From positions 1 to 64,000 of the forward strand of contig JAHHHI010000080.1 of the NCBI GenBank assembly GCA_019359435.1: a DNA stretch of 64,000 nt, given 5' to 3'. The notes below the pieces were generated by a model that saw only the letters and a list, made by a program, of their open reading frames with translations, did not search any database and was not told the origin of the DNA. A program made the translations under genes and the position numbers. The DNA comes from Kaiparowitsia implicata GSE-PSE-MK54-09C. Lineage in GTDB: Bacteria; Cyanobacteriota; Cyanobacteriia; Elainellales; Elainellaceae. Below are positions 18,701 through 27,533 of the stretch, piece after piece; within the stretch, counting starts at the first letter, position 1, and every line of letters starts with the position of its first letter.

Positions 18701-19412
18701 CGAGCAGCAGCACGTCTTGCACAGGCCATACAGTCTGCATCAGCAACGCTTCACAAGGCTCAAATCTGGACTCGACCTCGTCTGCTGCGGCTGCTTCTGC
18801 AAGCTGCTTAGAGCGGTAGATAAACCCCTCTGCGGCAAGCTGCCCCCGATGCACTGGGCGGATGATGCAGCAGTCTACCTCGAACATTTGCCCCATCGTT
18901 TCTACGATGGTTTGGAGGATCTGGCGATAATTGAGCGCGCTACGAATTGTATTAGTGACGGCGTTGAGCAATGACTCTTGACGCAGCGTGCGGCGCAGTT
19001 CGTGGGTGCGGGTGCGCAGTACGTTATGGGTATCGACCGCTTGGCGCACCACGGTTCTCAGTTCTTCATCATCCCAGGGCTTGGTGACATATTTGAACAC
19101 CTTTCCCGAGTTAATGGCTTCTACTAGATCTTCGACATCCGTGTAGCCTGTGAGAATGATGCGGATGATGTCGGGATATTGGGTTGCCGTGAGACTGAGG
19201 AACTCCGTCCCGCTCATGTGGGGCATGCGCTGGTCAGAAATAATGACCGCAATCTCGCTGCCTTGCTCTTCTAGAATTTTTAGCGCATCGGGGCCGTTTT
19301 CAGCGCGCAGCACTTTGTACTCGCGGTGGAAGGTGCGATACAGCAGGTCGAGGTTGTCTGGCTCGTCGTCTACGACCAGAATGCGAGGTTTGACTTGACT
19401 CATGCCTGCCAT
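15789..19412 (-). CDS. Hybrid histidine kinase fused to a class III adenylate cyclase
   Basis: A 1207-residue cytosolic protein without membrane helices. Order: receiver (phospho-Asp in IISDQRMP, near 60), GAF (about 150-315), GAF (about 335-565), HisKA with SHEFRTPLTLTIGPLE, HATPase with LLSNAMKFTPAGG and GSGLGLALVKEL, a Gln/Glu/Ala-rich linker, a second receiver (VVTDLMMPMVSG), and a nucleotide cyclase at the C-terminus. The cyclase keeps both metal Asp residues (LFSDIIGFT, KFMGDA), the Lys before MGD and Thr in DYTAIGPSVNIAARI, the pair that selects ATP, and the transition-state Arg. It should therefore make cAMP under control of phosphorelay and GAF ligands. GGAGAG precedes the ATG. All catalytic motifs look intact. 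Confidence 0.9.
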   Translation of the reverse strand: MAGMSQVKPRILVVDDEPDNLDLLYRTFHREYKVLRAENGPDALKILEEQGSEIAVIISDQRMPHMSGTEFLSLTATQYPDIIRIILTGYTDVEDLVEAINSGKVFKYVTKPWDDEELRTVVRQAVDTHNVLRTRTHELRRTLRQESLLNAVTNTIRSALNYRQILQTIVETMGQMFEVDCCIIRPVHRGQLAAEGFIYRSKQLAEAAAADEVESRFEPCEALLMQTVWPVQDVLLLEDAQHDDRLLDQPASLAAFQQARIRSSLVVPLLCRQELIAVLALHQFDANRSWQGDEVQLVIMVADQAALTLAQAQSYEQVRALARREGLVNTITTAIRSSLDPQEIFAAITEQLGRALHVDGCALSLWTEDDEYVQCVGLHDTSHLRQPGDPENSVGFAESSGSFAPMAPMALQFPVSNPLEDGTESWGDLLDTSLQQSINTLWDDSQPNRQLPQSLVPIEGNPVLQRLMETQTPVVIEDVLQHPDLNVPDLPLRSPARSLLVVPLLSDGKIIGSISLRQVHRPRQWQPEEIDLAQAVASQAAIAVQQSRLYQKMRQQAEQLLELDRQKTEFFQNVSHEFRTPLTLTIGPLESAVTQQQGLSHDQSVIALRNSRRLLRLVNQLLDLQRLDAGRMQPTFRPCNLQEFVLMVVESFRAYCDRKQIALNTRIDPCPSVYLDGEKFDKVLYNLLSNAMKFTPAGGTITVTVTPAGDHCQIKVTDTGIGIRKDQIPHLFERFRQADGSTNRSYEGSGLGLALVKELVDMHGGKVSVESDYGNGTTFTIWLQTGIAHLPAEQVIEVPTEVEQSRATVELADVEAGDDSEQPPALVEQQGAIAHAGNASSNPAASAKTGAAADTTTLLVVDDNTDMRAYIASILQQAGYQVLTARNGAEGFHLVQTHRPHLVVTDLMMPMVSGLEMIRMIRHQEALRGTPIVLVTAKADEETRLEGVEQGADGYLSKPFNARELLAEVRNLLALKASERRVAELNVYLTESVLGRFLPPQLVEKAAQGDLSLDLRPEPKMITILFSDIIGFTQLSNTLRSRRVAELLNEYLTEMTHAIFEHGGTVDKFMGDAILAIFGAPEEISPNEQVRRAIAAARQMYRTLHILNERWIGRGIITEDYRVKFRCGIHQGTAVVGMFGGKERADYTAIGPSVNIAARIQEVAEANTILVSAAVADYLDQDTITKFSPLELKGVDETVLTFQIHPD

Positions 19413-19866
19413 AGTCTGCTCTCCATTGGCGCACGCAACTCAACGTTGCACCCAGAGCGTAGTTCTGGCCGCTGGTGTGGAGCGATCGCCTCCTGATCAC
19501 GGGTTGGGCGATCGCCCAGGTGACCTCGCTGGCAGCCCAGCGCCCAGCGACTGCCCAAGTCCCTAGGTGGGATGGCAGCCGTGCCGGCAGCATTGTAGTA
19601 CGACATGGGGCTTACCATCGGTTCTGTCGCCGTGTCCTAATTCTGTGAACGGAGTGTGGGTCGTATGTGTGGCGCATTGTAGCCAGACTGGCCCTGCACC
19701 GTGGCGAATGCACCGCTGCTATAGGATGCCCAGAATCGTAAAGCATTTAACCAGCGTTGATGTGCTCAACATGCACTATTCAAGCGTCGGTCGGTCTGCT
19801 GAGTGGGGGCTGAGGTTCTCGCGCTGCCGCGACCCTCTGTTTTAGGCAGGTCATTGAGGCGCTGCA
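19413..19866. other. Intergenic region, nothing recognised
   Basis: About 450 bp between the kinase/cyclase start and the thiE stop. I see no gene, RNA family or clear hairpin in it. Confidence 0.5.
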
Positions 19867-20931
19867 CTAATCTGCACTGAATGGTAAATGCGAGAGGAGT
19901 TGACGAGTCGCGTTCGCGGGGTCGGGGGCTTCCATCAGTGCTCGCACGACGGCGACTCGGGTGGCCCCTGCCGCAGTCACGTCGGCCAGGTGGGTGGAGT
20001 CGATGCCGCCGATGGCATACCAGGGGATGGGGCAGTGTTCGGCTGCATAACGCACATAGTCTAACCCGACAGCGGCCCGCCCGGCTTTGGTGGGGGTTGC
20101 ATAAACGGGGCCGATGCCCACGTAGTCGGCCCCTTCGGCGATCGCCCGCTGCAACTCGTCGGGGCAATGGGTTGAGCGCCCAATCAAAGCCTGTGGCCCC
20201 AGCAGATGCCGCGCTACCGCAATGGGGGCGTCCTCTTGCCCCAGATGCACGCCATCTGCTTGAACCGCCAACGCGAGGTCAATCCGGTCGTTCACGATAA
20301 ACAGGGCATTGTAGCGCTCACATAGGTGGCGCAGTGCTTGGGCCAAGGAGAGCCGCGCTCCATCTGGGGTGTGCTTGTCGCGATATTGCACTAGCGTCAG
20401 ACCGCCTTGAAGCGCGGCTTCCACGGTGGTGAGCAGGGTATCGCTCGGGGTGGTCACTAGGTATAGGGGCGATCGCCGTAGCTTCTCCTGGCGGGGATTT
20501 GCGGCAGCGGCTAGCAGTTTGCTCTCTAGTCCGTAGACGCGGTAGCGCAGCTGCTTGCAGTCTGTCGCCAAGTCAGGATGGACAAGTTTGCCGTATTCTT
20601 CCAACACGCGCAGGGCTTCTTGAATGCGGCTGAGGTTGACCTGCAAGATGTCAGAGACGCTGGTGCGCTGGGTTTCATTTGCATGGCTGAGAGCGGTGCC
20701 CACATCGCCAGGGGTATCTCGCGCGGCGCGGATGTCGGCACTGTGCCAATGGGCGATCGCCTGTCGCAAATCCTTGCACTCTGCCGCGAGTTCGGCATTG
20801 TTTAGACCAAAGCGGCACCATTCTTCGACAATCCGCACTCCTTCACGCGCGCGGTCTAAGTTAGCATCCAAAATGCGGTTTACGGCAACTGCTGCTGGGG
20901 TTCTCTCTCCGTCCATGGTCTCTCGATTCAT
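19867..20931 (-). CDS. thiE: Thiamine-phosphate synthase, long cyanobacterial form
   Basis: Condenses the hydroxymethylpyrimidine and thiazole phosphates to thiamine phosphate. The C-terminal half (about 150-350) is a TIM barrel: [26 protein letters not shown] (pyrophosphate/pyrimidine site), [21 protein letters not shown], and [14 protein letters not shown]. The N-terminal 140 residues ([20 protein letters not shown]) are the helical extension found on cyanobacterial ThiE proteins. A 16-bp direct repeat, GATTCATCAGTCTCTT-like, spans the start region, so the exact start (20931, or the next in-frame Met of DGERTP) is uncertain. It is monocistronic. Confidence 0.9.
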   Translation of the reverse strand: MNRETMDGERTPAAVAVNRILDANLDRAREGVRIVEEWCRFGLNNAELAAECKDLRQAIAHWHSADIRAARDTPGDVGTALSHANETQRTSVSDILQVNLSRIQEALRVLEEYGKLVHPDLATDCKQLRYRVYGLESKLLAAAANPRQEKLRRSPLYLVTTPSDTLLTTVEAALQGGLTLVQYRDKHTPDGARLSLAQALRHLCERYNALFIVNDRIDLALAVQADGVHLGQEDAPIAVARHLLGPQALIGRSTHCPDELQRAIAEGADYVGIGPVYATPTKAGRAAVGLDYVRYAAEHCPIPWYAIGGIDSTHLADVTAAGATRVAVVRALMEAPDPANATRQLLSHLPFSAD

Positions 20932-20957
20932 CAGTCTCTTGATTCATCAGTCTGGGG

Positions 20958-21163
20958 ATCTGTCGGCACGTCGGTGTGATAGACCGCTCTGTTCAAGTAT
21001 GACCTGTTGTTGGCAGGGACGCGCTTCTAGGCAGGCGGTGAATAAAGACGGAATATTGGGGTAAAGGGCGATCGCTCAACCACATACCCATCCTCTCTTG
21101 TTCACTAATGCTTGTTCACCAATGGTGACCTACACGTCAATGTTGGCCTCAGCCTATCAGCGG
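20958..21163. other. Intergenic region upstream of thiE
   Basis: No gene is recognised. No THI-box (TPP riboswitch) consensus is visible ahead of thiE. Confidence 0.4.
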
Positions 21164-21207
21164 GTTGACTGACAGTTGACTGACAGTTGACTGACAGTTG
21201 ACTGACA
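21164..21207. repeat. Four tandem copies of GTTGACTGACA
   Basis: The 11-bp unit GTTGACTGACA repeats four times without interruption. Its first copy is preceded by CAGCGG; a related CAGCGGGTTGACTG doublet occurs at about 3300-3327. Eleven bases is close to one helical turn, so all copies face the same side of the helix. Confidence 0.85.
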
Positions 21208-21504
21208 AACGTTTTATTGCTCTCGCGCTGCCTCATTCTTTCTGCTGCTGTGATACTTCCTCAAACAAGTTGGAAAACCCCTCTGAGAGCAGCCTGCCGG
21301 GGGCGTTCTAAATAAAGGGGATGAAGGCTTCATTAAGCTGACAGACTGTTCTAAGTTGACCCTGGCAATCCGTTGAAAAAAAAGTGACGCACATTCTGGT
21401 AAATCCGCTATGATGATCGGCCAAATGGAACCTAAAAAAAGGGCGCATTGATCGCAGATTGACAACGAGTTGCTGGGCGCATCCTACGTTAGTAACCCTT
21501 ACCC

Positions 21505-21540
21505 TAAATCCCCCTCACAGGATGGAGGAGGGGCTTTTAT
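21505..21540 (+). terminator. Possible terminator-like hairpin
   Basis: CCCCTC and GAGGGG pair over an 11-base loop and are followed by CTTTTATT. No plus-strand gene ends nearby, so its purpose is unclear; the CCCCTC/GAGGGG theme is also common in cyanobacterial intergenic repeats. Confidence 0.3.
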
Positions 21541-21710
21541 TCGGCTGCTTTCCTCCTGTTTTGAGAGAAGGGGAGGGGGATAAGGATAACTGAACAACGC
21601 TGGAATGCACTCAAGTTATTCGTCAGCAATGTTGGCATATTTCTAAATGATGAAATGTGCATAATCAATGATCGACACCTGGTTTTAGCGTGCAAAAAGG
21701 GAGAACAGGC

Positions 21711-22985
21711 ATGGCTTGGTGTAGCGTTAAAAAAACATCGACTCGTTCAACCTGGATGTCGATCCGGTTAACTTCAATTCACTCAAAGTTTGTTCAATTT
21801 ATTAGCCTTCAACACTCAATGGTTTGGGGGCAGTTCATGTTAGCCACGTTGCTTTTGGGCAGCGCTGCACCAGCGGTGGCAACTCCCTGGTCAGAACGTC
21901 CCAACAGGGTTGTCGAAGCGCAGTATCTTGCGCAGGCTTCGCCGTCGGTGAGCTATCGGCTGCTGTTTGTGAATCCCTTGGTAGGCGATGATGCAGGCGA
22001 TGGCAGCTTGCGATCGCCCCTGCGCTCCATTACCCGAGCGTTGCAGCAGGCAGAACCCGGCACGGTGATCTTACTCAGCGGCGGCACCTATAGCAGCGCC
22101 AGCGGTGAGCAGTTTCCCCTAATGGTGCCGTCGGGAGTCACGTTGGTAGAAGACCCCAGTGCTGTCGGGCAGAGTGTGGTGATTCAGGGCGAGGTGCAGG
22201 GCAGTGATGTGGGAGTACAGCGGGCGATCGCCCCGCCTGCTCCTAGATTTGCACGCCCTGGTGAGGGTGGCGGAACCGGATCTGCCGCACCCGCCCGAGC
22301 AGCGGCTCCCCAGCGGCAGTTCTCAGCGCCTCGGCGGGCTTCTAGTGCTCCTCCAACCACGGACGTTTCCACCATTGCGCCAGCGGCGGCAGCACCCCAG
22401 CGACAGTTCTCAGCAGCACGACGGCAGGCCGCCGCTGCGCCAGCGCCAGCCGTGGCAGTAACCCCGCGCCAGCCTGATTTCAGCACCCCGATTGAGATTC
22501 CGGTTCCACGCCCCGAGAACCCCGGAGTGGCCCGGCCTATGCCGATTCCACCGCCTGCACCTGCAACAGCATCGCGCCCAGATGGGTTGCCCCAGTTGGC
22601 GCCATCGCCCCTACCCGACTTTGATCGCTTGCCTGTGCCCAGCCAGCCAGCACCCACTGGCTTTGTAGGCGATACCCCCACCGTGTCAGTGCCGCGCGTC
22701 ATGGCAAATTCTGCCACGATGCCCCAGATGCCTGTGCCCAGTCGTGCAACCAGCTTGGGTTTGCGCTATCGAGTGGTAGTGCGCACCCGAGATGAGGCGG
22801 AGCAGATTCAGGTACGGCGCGTTGTGCCAGATGCATTTCCGAGCTATTCCGGTGGGGCTGTGGTGATGCAGATTGGGGTCTTCAACAGCCGCAGTAACGC
22901 GCAAGAGGCCGTCAATCAACTGGCCCGTAGCGGTGTTGGTGCCACGATTGAAGACCTGTTTGAGGGTGGACAAGGCGGTTTATAG
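21711..22985 (+). CDS. Secreted DUF1565 protein with Pro/Ala linker and SPOR-like C-terminus
   Basis: A 424-residue exported protein. A long basic N-region leads to a hydrophobic signal core (FMLATLLLGSAAPAVA, about residues 43-58). Next is a DUF1565/right-handed-helix segment: FVNPLVGDDAGDGSLRSP and GTVILLSGGTY, ending VIQGEVQG. About 170 residues of Pro/Ala-rich, low-complexity linker follow, with the motif APQRQFSA repeated twice. The C-terminal 75 residues (RYRVVVRTR to QIGVFNSRSNAQEAVNQLARSG) resemble a SPOR domain, which binds denuded septal peptidoglycan. The start is taken at the ATG preceded by AGGGAGA; an in-frame GTG lies 21 bases upstream. A cell-wall role is likely. Confidence 0.8.
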   Translation: MAWCSVKKTSTRSTWMSIRLTSIHSKFVQFISLQHSMVWGQFMLATLLLGSAAPAVATPWSERPNRVVEAQYLAQASPSVSYRLLFVNPLVGDDAGDGSLRSPLRSITRALQQAEPGTVILLSGGTYSSASGEQFPLMVPSGVTLVEDPSAVGQSVVIQGEVQGSDVGVQRAIAPPAPRFARPGEGGGTGSAAPARAAAPQRQFSAPRRASSAPPTTDVSTIAPAAAAPQRQFSAARRQAAAAPAPAVAVTPRQPDFSTPIEIPVPRPENPGVARPMPIPPPAPATASRPDGLPQLAPSPLPDFDRLPVPSQPAPTGFVGDTPTVSVPRVMANSATMPQMPVPSRATSLGLRYRVVVRTRDEAEQIQVRRVVPDAFPSYSGGAVVMQIGVFNSRSNAQEAVNQLARSGVGATIEDLFEGGQGGL

Positions 22986-22996
22986 TGCTATTGGGG

Positions 22997-23148
22997 GGAT
23001 GACTTGGGTAAAGCAAGGGGGCGAACGATTCCCCGATGCTGACCGACTCTATAGGTAGGAGAACTCGACGTAGCTTACTTCCCAAAGGGTATTGGAACCC
23101 TTTGTCGGCTTAAACAAATAGGGTTTAGCTATGGATGGCCGTTGACTG
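22997..23148 (+). mobile_element. Highly decayed IS1 fragment
   Basis: ATGACTTGGGTAAAGC, then CCCCGATGC and TTTAGCTATGGATGGCC, align in order with the ITWVKPVGELLPDA to LWTAVDH region of the IS1 copies at 30170 and 33431. Many indels have destroyed the frame. Like those copies it has TAG where the family has a Trp codon (TTTAGCTATGG). A family 2 repeat lies directly at its end. Confidence 0.6.
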
Positions 23149-23152
23149 TTTT

Positions 23153-23200
23153 AACGTCAGTTCGAGTTAAGAGGGTTTGAGCTTATCCCGAACTCAGGTT
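23153..23200. mobile_element. Family 2 repeat, short form, copy A
   Basis: 48 bp: AACGTCAGTTCGAGTTAA joined almost directly to TTATCCCGAACTCAGGTT. The flanks GTTTT and ATTTT are a near-perfect 5-bp duplication. Members of the same family are at 30872, 37138, 42824, 56343 and 57938. Confidence 0.8.
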
Positions 23201-23252
23201 ATTTTAGAACAGGGATTGTAGAAGGTTCATCCCTTGTTCAGCAACGCTAAGT

Positions 23253-26200
23253 TCAGCCCATGGGATAAGGCGTGGCGCTTTGGAGCAGAACGGTTGCGGA
23301 CTCTGCGGGAATGGGTTTGGAGAATAGATAACCTTGCCCATATTCGCAGCCAAACTGTTGGAGAAAGGAAAGCTGTTCAGAGGTTTCGATGCCCTCGGCG
23401 ATCGCCTCTAATCCCAACCGATTGCTGAGTTGCACAATGGTTTCGGTGATTCTGTAGTTTTTGCCCTCGCGAGTCATGTGGCCCACAAACGAGCGATCGA
23501 CTTTGAGGGTGTCGATGGGCAGGTCGTGGAGATAGCTCATCGACGAATAGCCGGTGCCAAAGTCATCGATGCTGACGGCAATGCCCCGCTCTTTGATGCG
23601 CGACAGCAGATCAATCGTTGCGGAGACATTCTCAATCAAAATGCTTTCGGTGATTTCTAGGGTGAGCCCGCCAAAGTTGACCAGGGGTGTGTCAGCAAGA
23701 ATGCTGTCGAGGGTTTCTACCAGAGGCGCATCCCAAATGTCGCGGGCGGAGAGGTTGACGCTGATTTTGAGCAAGGGGTGCTGAGGAAACTGCTGCTGCC
23801 AAACCGCCAGCTGAGTGCAGGCCTGGCGCAGCACCCAGGTGTCGATGGCCTGGATGAGCCCTGTTTCTTCGGCGATCGCCACAAATTGCCCTGGCGGGAT
23901 GAGCCCCCGTTTCGGATTTTGCCAGCGCACCAGCGCCTCAAACCCGATAATTTTCCCAGAGCTAAGGGACACAATCGGCTGATAATGCACCACAAATTCT
24001 TGATTGCGGATGGCGCGGCGCAGGTCGTGCTCTATATCTAGCCGTTTGAGGGCCTGGGTATGCATGTCGGCATCAAAGATTGCGTAGGTGGCTCTGCCAT
24101 TGCCCTTGGCTCGATACATGGCGATATCGGCATCGCGGAGGAGATCGGGCGGATGGTGGTAGCTGCGATCGCCCAACACAATGCCAATGCTGGTGGATAG
24201 GCAGAGCTCTCGACCATCCACCTCAAACACAGTGCGAAACTGCCGCAAAATGCGCTCGGCGGCGCGCACTGCATCTTGGATGCCGCCAATTTCATCAAGC
24301 AAAATCACAAACTCGTCGCCCCCCAAGCGGGCTGCTAAATCAGTGGGGCGAATCGTGCCCAGAAGCCGATGGGCGATCGCCACCAGCAGTTCATCTCCGG
24401 CCAGATGTCCCAGGCTGTCGTTGATTACCTTAAATCGGTCGAGATCCAGAAACAGCACCGCAAAGTGATAGTCCTCAATCTGCCGAGCCCAGTTGATAGA
24501 TAGCTCTAGTCGCTCCATTAAGAGGTTGCGATTGGGCAAATCGGTTAGGGTATCGTGCAGGGCATTGTAGACGAGCTGCTCTTGAGAGCGTTTGCGATCG
24601 CTAATGTCTTGAAACGCGACAACAGAATACATAATGCGATCGTCTTGATCAAAAATGGGAGAGGCCGACACCTCTATCGGTATCGTGCCTTTCTCTAACC
24701 GCAGTTCTAAATCGTCTGTCTGCAACACTTCGCCGTTGAGCGCGCGCAGGGCGGGCATATGTTCCTGTGCGTAAAGATCGGGTGTGCCGGCTCGGTAGAT
24801 TTGGAAGGCGATCGCCAAATTCTCTAGCTCGACAGGCTGAAACACCTCAATTTGTAGCAAAAGCTGGGCCAACTCATTGGTATAAATCAGCTGACCCGTT
24901 GCATCGTGGATGGCGATACCCACTGGCACCGCGTCCAAAAACTGCCGCAGTTGATTTTCGCTGTTCGCTAGGGCTTGATTGAGATCGCGTTGTTCTGTCA
25001 GCGCCGACTGCAACTGCATCGTCATTTGGTTAAACGAATGGCTAAGCTCATCGACTTCGCGAATCCGCGGCGTCACCACGGTTTGGTGCAAGTTGCCCTT
25101 AGCAATTTCTTTAGTGGCTTGGTTCAGCGCCACCAACGGCTGCGCCAGCCATCGGGCCGTCACAATGCCCGACGCCACCGACAGCAGCAGCGCACCAGCA
25201 CAGAGGGCAATGGTGACGCGCGTGTTGGCGTTGATTTGGGCCATAAAGTCTGACTCGGGCACCACCACCACAATCAGCCAGTCCAGCCCCCACTCATCCC
25301 GGTAGGGAATGGCTTCAACAAACTGGCGATCGCCCTCCAAATCAAACTCCAACTGCGTGGGCTGCCTAATCTGCGAGAGATGCCCAAACTCCTGCACTAA
25401 AACGGCTGCTGTTCCCCGCAACAGGTCATTGTCTGACTGCTGCACCCGCTGGCGCTGGGGTTGCCCCTCCTCCATCCATAACAACGGCTCATCGGTCGAA
25501 CTTGCCACAAGCAAGCCCGATGGTTCCACCACAAAGGCCTGTCCATGCTCACCAATGGTTAAGGATTGCAGAAATTCGCTAATCTGGCTCATGAAAAAAT
25601 TGCTGCCTACCACACCCACCAAGTTACCCTCGGCGTCGTAGATCGGAGCCGAAGCTGGCAACGCCAGCAGAGGATAGGCGTGATACACAAATACATCGCT
25701 CCAAGTCGGCTGCTTTGCAGCTACTGCAGCGGTATACCAAGGCCGTGTGATCGTCTCAAAGCCAGGTGTCTCATTAGTCAGAGTGTTGGGATTGCCCGCC
25801 AAATCGACGTCATAAAACCGGATCGCTCCCCCTTCTGATGGCCCTGCAGTCATGTATCGGTCAAAGCCTTGATCGAATCGGCCATTGCCAATAAACTCCC
25901 CATCGGGACGACCCCAAAATATCGACTCCATGGTGGGAAAGTCGATCATCAACTGCCGCAAATAGCGGTAGGTGGCTCGCTTGTCCGTTGGGTCAATAAA
26001 CCCCTGGCGGATAGCATCGGCGCTCAACCGATTAACTAGGTGCGGCGTCTCCAAAAAATCATCTAGGGTGTGAGAGATGCGATCGCCCGTCTCTTGTCGC
26101 AGTTGACCCGCCACCTCGTTTACAGCGTGCTGCCCATTGCGAATGGCTAGCCAGCCCGTCAACCACACGGCTCCTACGGTTTGCACCACAAACGGCACAA

Positions 26201-26279
26201 TCAGCACTAATCGAAGGGGCATTCGCCGCACAGGCCAGCCGTCTGCAACCCTTTGTTTGCGAACCATCTTGCTTATCAA
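23253..26279 (-). CDS. Membrane GGDEF-EAL protein with double-Cache sensor, HAMP and PAS
   Basis: A 1008-residue cyclic-di-GMP enzyme. One membrane helix near 25-45, a periplasmic double-Cache domain to about 345, a second helix near 350-372, HAMP (RWLAQPLVALNQATKEIAKG), PAS with PAC end VVAFQDISDRKRS, GGDEF near 575-735 and EAL near 745-1000. The cyclase signature GGDEF is intact, and the EAL domain keeps EALVRW, the Glu in LEITESIL, and DDFGTGYSS. Both synthesis and hydrolysis are thus possible. An external small molecule sensed by Cache is the likely input. It follows a GST gene on the same strand, with a hairpin between them. Confidence 0.9.
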   Translation of the reverse strand: MISKMVRKQRVADGWPVRRMPLRLVLIVPFVVQTVGAVWLTGWLAIRNGQHAVNEVAGQLRQETGDRISHTLDDFLETPHLVNRLSADAIRQGFIDPTDKRATYRYLRQLMIDFPTMESIFWGRPDGEFIGNGRFDQGFDRYMTAGPSEGGAIRFYDVDLAGNPNTLTNETPGFETITRPWYTAAVAAKQPTWSDVFVYHAYPLLALPASAPIYDAEGNLVGVVGSNFFMSQISEFLQSLTIGEHGQAFVVEPSGLLVASSTDEPLLWMEEGQPQRQRVQQSDNDLLRGTAAVLVQEFGHLSQIRQPTQLEFDLEGDRQFVEAIPYRDEWGLDWLIVVVVPESDFMAQINANTRVTIALCAGALLLSVASGIVTARWLAQPLVALNQATKEIAKGNLHQTVVTPRIREVDELSHSFNQMTMQLQSALTEQRDLNQALANSENQLRQFLDAVPVGIAIHDATGQLIYTNELAQLLLQIEVFQPVELENLAIAFQIYRAGTPDLYAQEHMPALRALNGEVLQTDDLELRLEKGTIPIEVSASPIFDQDDRIMYSVVAFQDISDRKRSQEQLVYNALHDTLTDLPNRNLLMERLELSINWARQIEDYHFAVLFLDLDRFKVINDSLGHLAGDELLVAIAHRLLGTIRPTDLAARLGGDEFVILLDEIGGIQDAVRAAERILRQFRTVFEVDGRELCLSTSIGIVLGDRSYHHPPDLLRDADIAMYRAKGNGRATYAIFDADMHTQALKRLDIEHDLRRAIRNQEFVVHYQPIVSLSSGKIIGFEALVRWQNPKRGLIPPGQFVAIAEETGLIQAIDTWVLRQACTQLAVWQQQFPQHPLLKISVNLSARDIWDAPLVETLDSILADTPLVNFGGLTLEITESILIENVSATIDLLSRIKERGIAVSIDDFGTGYSSMSYLHDLPIDTLKVDRSFVGHMTREGKNYRITETIVQLSNRLGLEAIAEGIETSEQLSFLQQFGCEYGQGYLFSKPIPAESATVLLQSATPYPMG

Positions 26280-26330
26280 CCAGTAGAACGTGAGAGGGAC
26301 ACCTAGAGTACTGCCCTCAGTATGCCCCTA

Positions 26331-26372
26331 TCATCCTGATGGTGTAATGGTGCGCTCCATTACATCCTCTTG
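26331..26372. repeat. Hairpin between GST and GGDEF-EAL genes
   Basis: TGTAATGG and CCATTACA face each other over a six-base loop, flanked by partly matching GATG/CATC. There is no T-run on the minus strand, so termination is doubtful. Confidence 0.4.
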
Positions 26373-26382
26373 AAGTTTTTCG

Positions 26383-27084
26383 TTAAGGAGAATTTTTCAA
26401 CGAGGCAGACGATTGGCCAAACAGAATCTTGCGACTTTCGTCGGTCATAGCTGAGGGCTGAGAAAACGCCTTGCCTTTGGCATAGGCGCGAACCACCGCC
26501 GGACGTTGCTGAATGGACTCAAACCATCGCTTTAGATGAGGAAAATCGTCTAGGTTTTGCTGCTGCCGTTCGTAGGGCACCACCCAGGGATAGGAGGCCA
26601 TATCGGCAATGGAATAGCCCCCCGCTAAGTACTCATGCCGGGCCAACTGCCGATCCATCACGCCGTAGAGCCGATTCGTTTCGTTGACGTATCGGGTGAT
26701 GGCGTAGGGGATTTTTTCTGGCGCATATTGCCCAAAGTGGTGGTTTTGCCCAGCCATGGGGCCAAGCCCTCCCACCTGCCAAAACAGCCATTCTAAAACC
26801 CGGGTGCGATCGCCCCCTGACCCTAAAAACTGCCCTGTCTTTTCGGCCAAATAAAGCAAAATCGCGCCCGATTCAAACACCGATACGGCATCGCCACCGT
26901 CCGCGGGTTGCGGATCGACAACGGCGGGCATGCGATTGTTGGGCGATAGTTTCAGAAACTCTGGCTTAAACTGATCGCCCGCGCCAATATTGATGGGAAT
27001 GATGCGATATTCTAGCCCGGCTTCTTCGAGAAAGATGGTGATTTTGTGGCCGTTGGGCGTGGGCCAATAGTAGAGGTCAATCAT
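26383..27084 (-). CDS. Glutathione S-transferase, YfcG/YghU-like
   Basis: A 233-residue GST. The N-terminal thioredoxin-like domain begins YYWPTPNGHKITIFLEEAGL, with the Thr/Asn region typical of nu-class GSTs, NNRMPAVVDP (cis-Pro) near 53, and FESGAILLYLAEKTG near 75. The C-terminal helical domain has YLAGGYSIADMASYPWV. Nu-class members have glutathione-dependent disulfide reductase or peroxidase activity. It starts about 30 bp downstream of a small conserved gene on the same strand. Confidence 0.85.
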   Translation of the reverse strand: MIDLYYWPTPNGHKITIFLEEAGLEYRIIPINIGAGDQFKPEFLKLSPNNRMPAVVDPQPADGGDAVSVFESGAILLYLAEKTGQFLGSGGDRTRVLEWLFWQVGGLGPMAGQNHHFGQYAPEKIPYAITRYVNETNRLYGVMDRQLARHEYLAGGYSIADMASYPWVVPYERQQQNLDDFPHLKRWFESIQQRPAVVRAYAKGKAFSQPSAMTDESRKILFGQSSASLKNSP

Positions 27085-27116
27085 GGGGGTAGGGGAGTGA
27101 ATTAATTAGGTAGACG

Positions 27117-27533
27117 TTAGGAATCGGCGGTTAGCAAGTCTTTCATCTGTTGGTGCATGACGGCTATATCGGGGTCGCGCTGAATCGCTCGAAAGTAGCC
27201 CCGCTCTAGTTCGGTGCCATATTCAGCGGGTTGCACCAGCACCCTGGCCTGCTGCAAAAGGCGGTCGGCAGCGGCGGCGGGCACGGGCTCTTTTGAAAGC
27301 AGCACATCGTCCATTTCAACAATAAATTGAGACATGGGACGCAGCCAGGCAAACCATTCGTGCCCAACAACCAACTGCAAGAACTCTCCGGGCGACTGAA
27401 TCGGGCCATGAAATTGCTCATAGGCGTAGCGCTCGGAGTTGAGCAGCGCCTTGTGCAGGGCGAGCAGCGCCTTTCGAATTTGCCGGAGCTGCTGAAAGGA
27501 TGGATTGGGATCTGATTTGGGAGATATCATCAA
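27117..27533 (-). CDS. Conserved hypothetical protein, all-helical
   Basis: A 138-residue soluble protein of unknown function. The sequence is mostly helical, with IRKALLALHKALLNSERYAYEQ and SPGEFLQLVVGHEWFAWLRPMSQFIVEMDD. I recall similar uncharacterised proteins in other bacteria, with the same SPGEFLQL...WFAWLRP core, but no function. It is probably cotranscribed with the GST (gap of 32 bp). Confidence 0.65.
   Translation of the reverse strand: MMISPKSDPNPSFQQLRQIRKALLALHKALLNSERYAYEQFHGPIQSPGEFLQLVVGHEWFAWLRPMSQFIVEMDDVLLSKEPVPAAAADRLLQQARVLVQPAEYGTELERGYFRAIQRDPDIAVMHQQMKDLLTADS

Noticed and set aside
20932-21160. TPP riboswitch upstream of thiE
   Set aside because: No CUGAGA/ACCUGA-type THI-box elements were found in the leader.
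21164-21207. Tandem repeats as a possible CRISPR array
   Set aside because: Units are 11 bp and directly adjacent, with no spacers and no cas genes nearby.
21214-21465. 83-codon minus-strand frame between thiE and the DUF1565 gene
   Set aside because: No ribosome site, no family resemblance, and it runs through a low-complexity hairpin region.
22184-22717. Long antisense frame of 177 codons opposite the DUF1565 gene
   Set aside because: It is Gly/Ala-rich and mirrors the low-complexity Pro/Ala linker; no homology or ribosome site.
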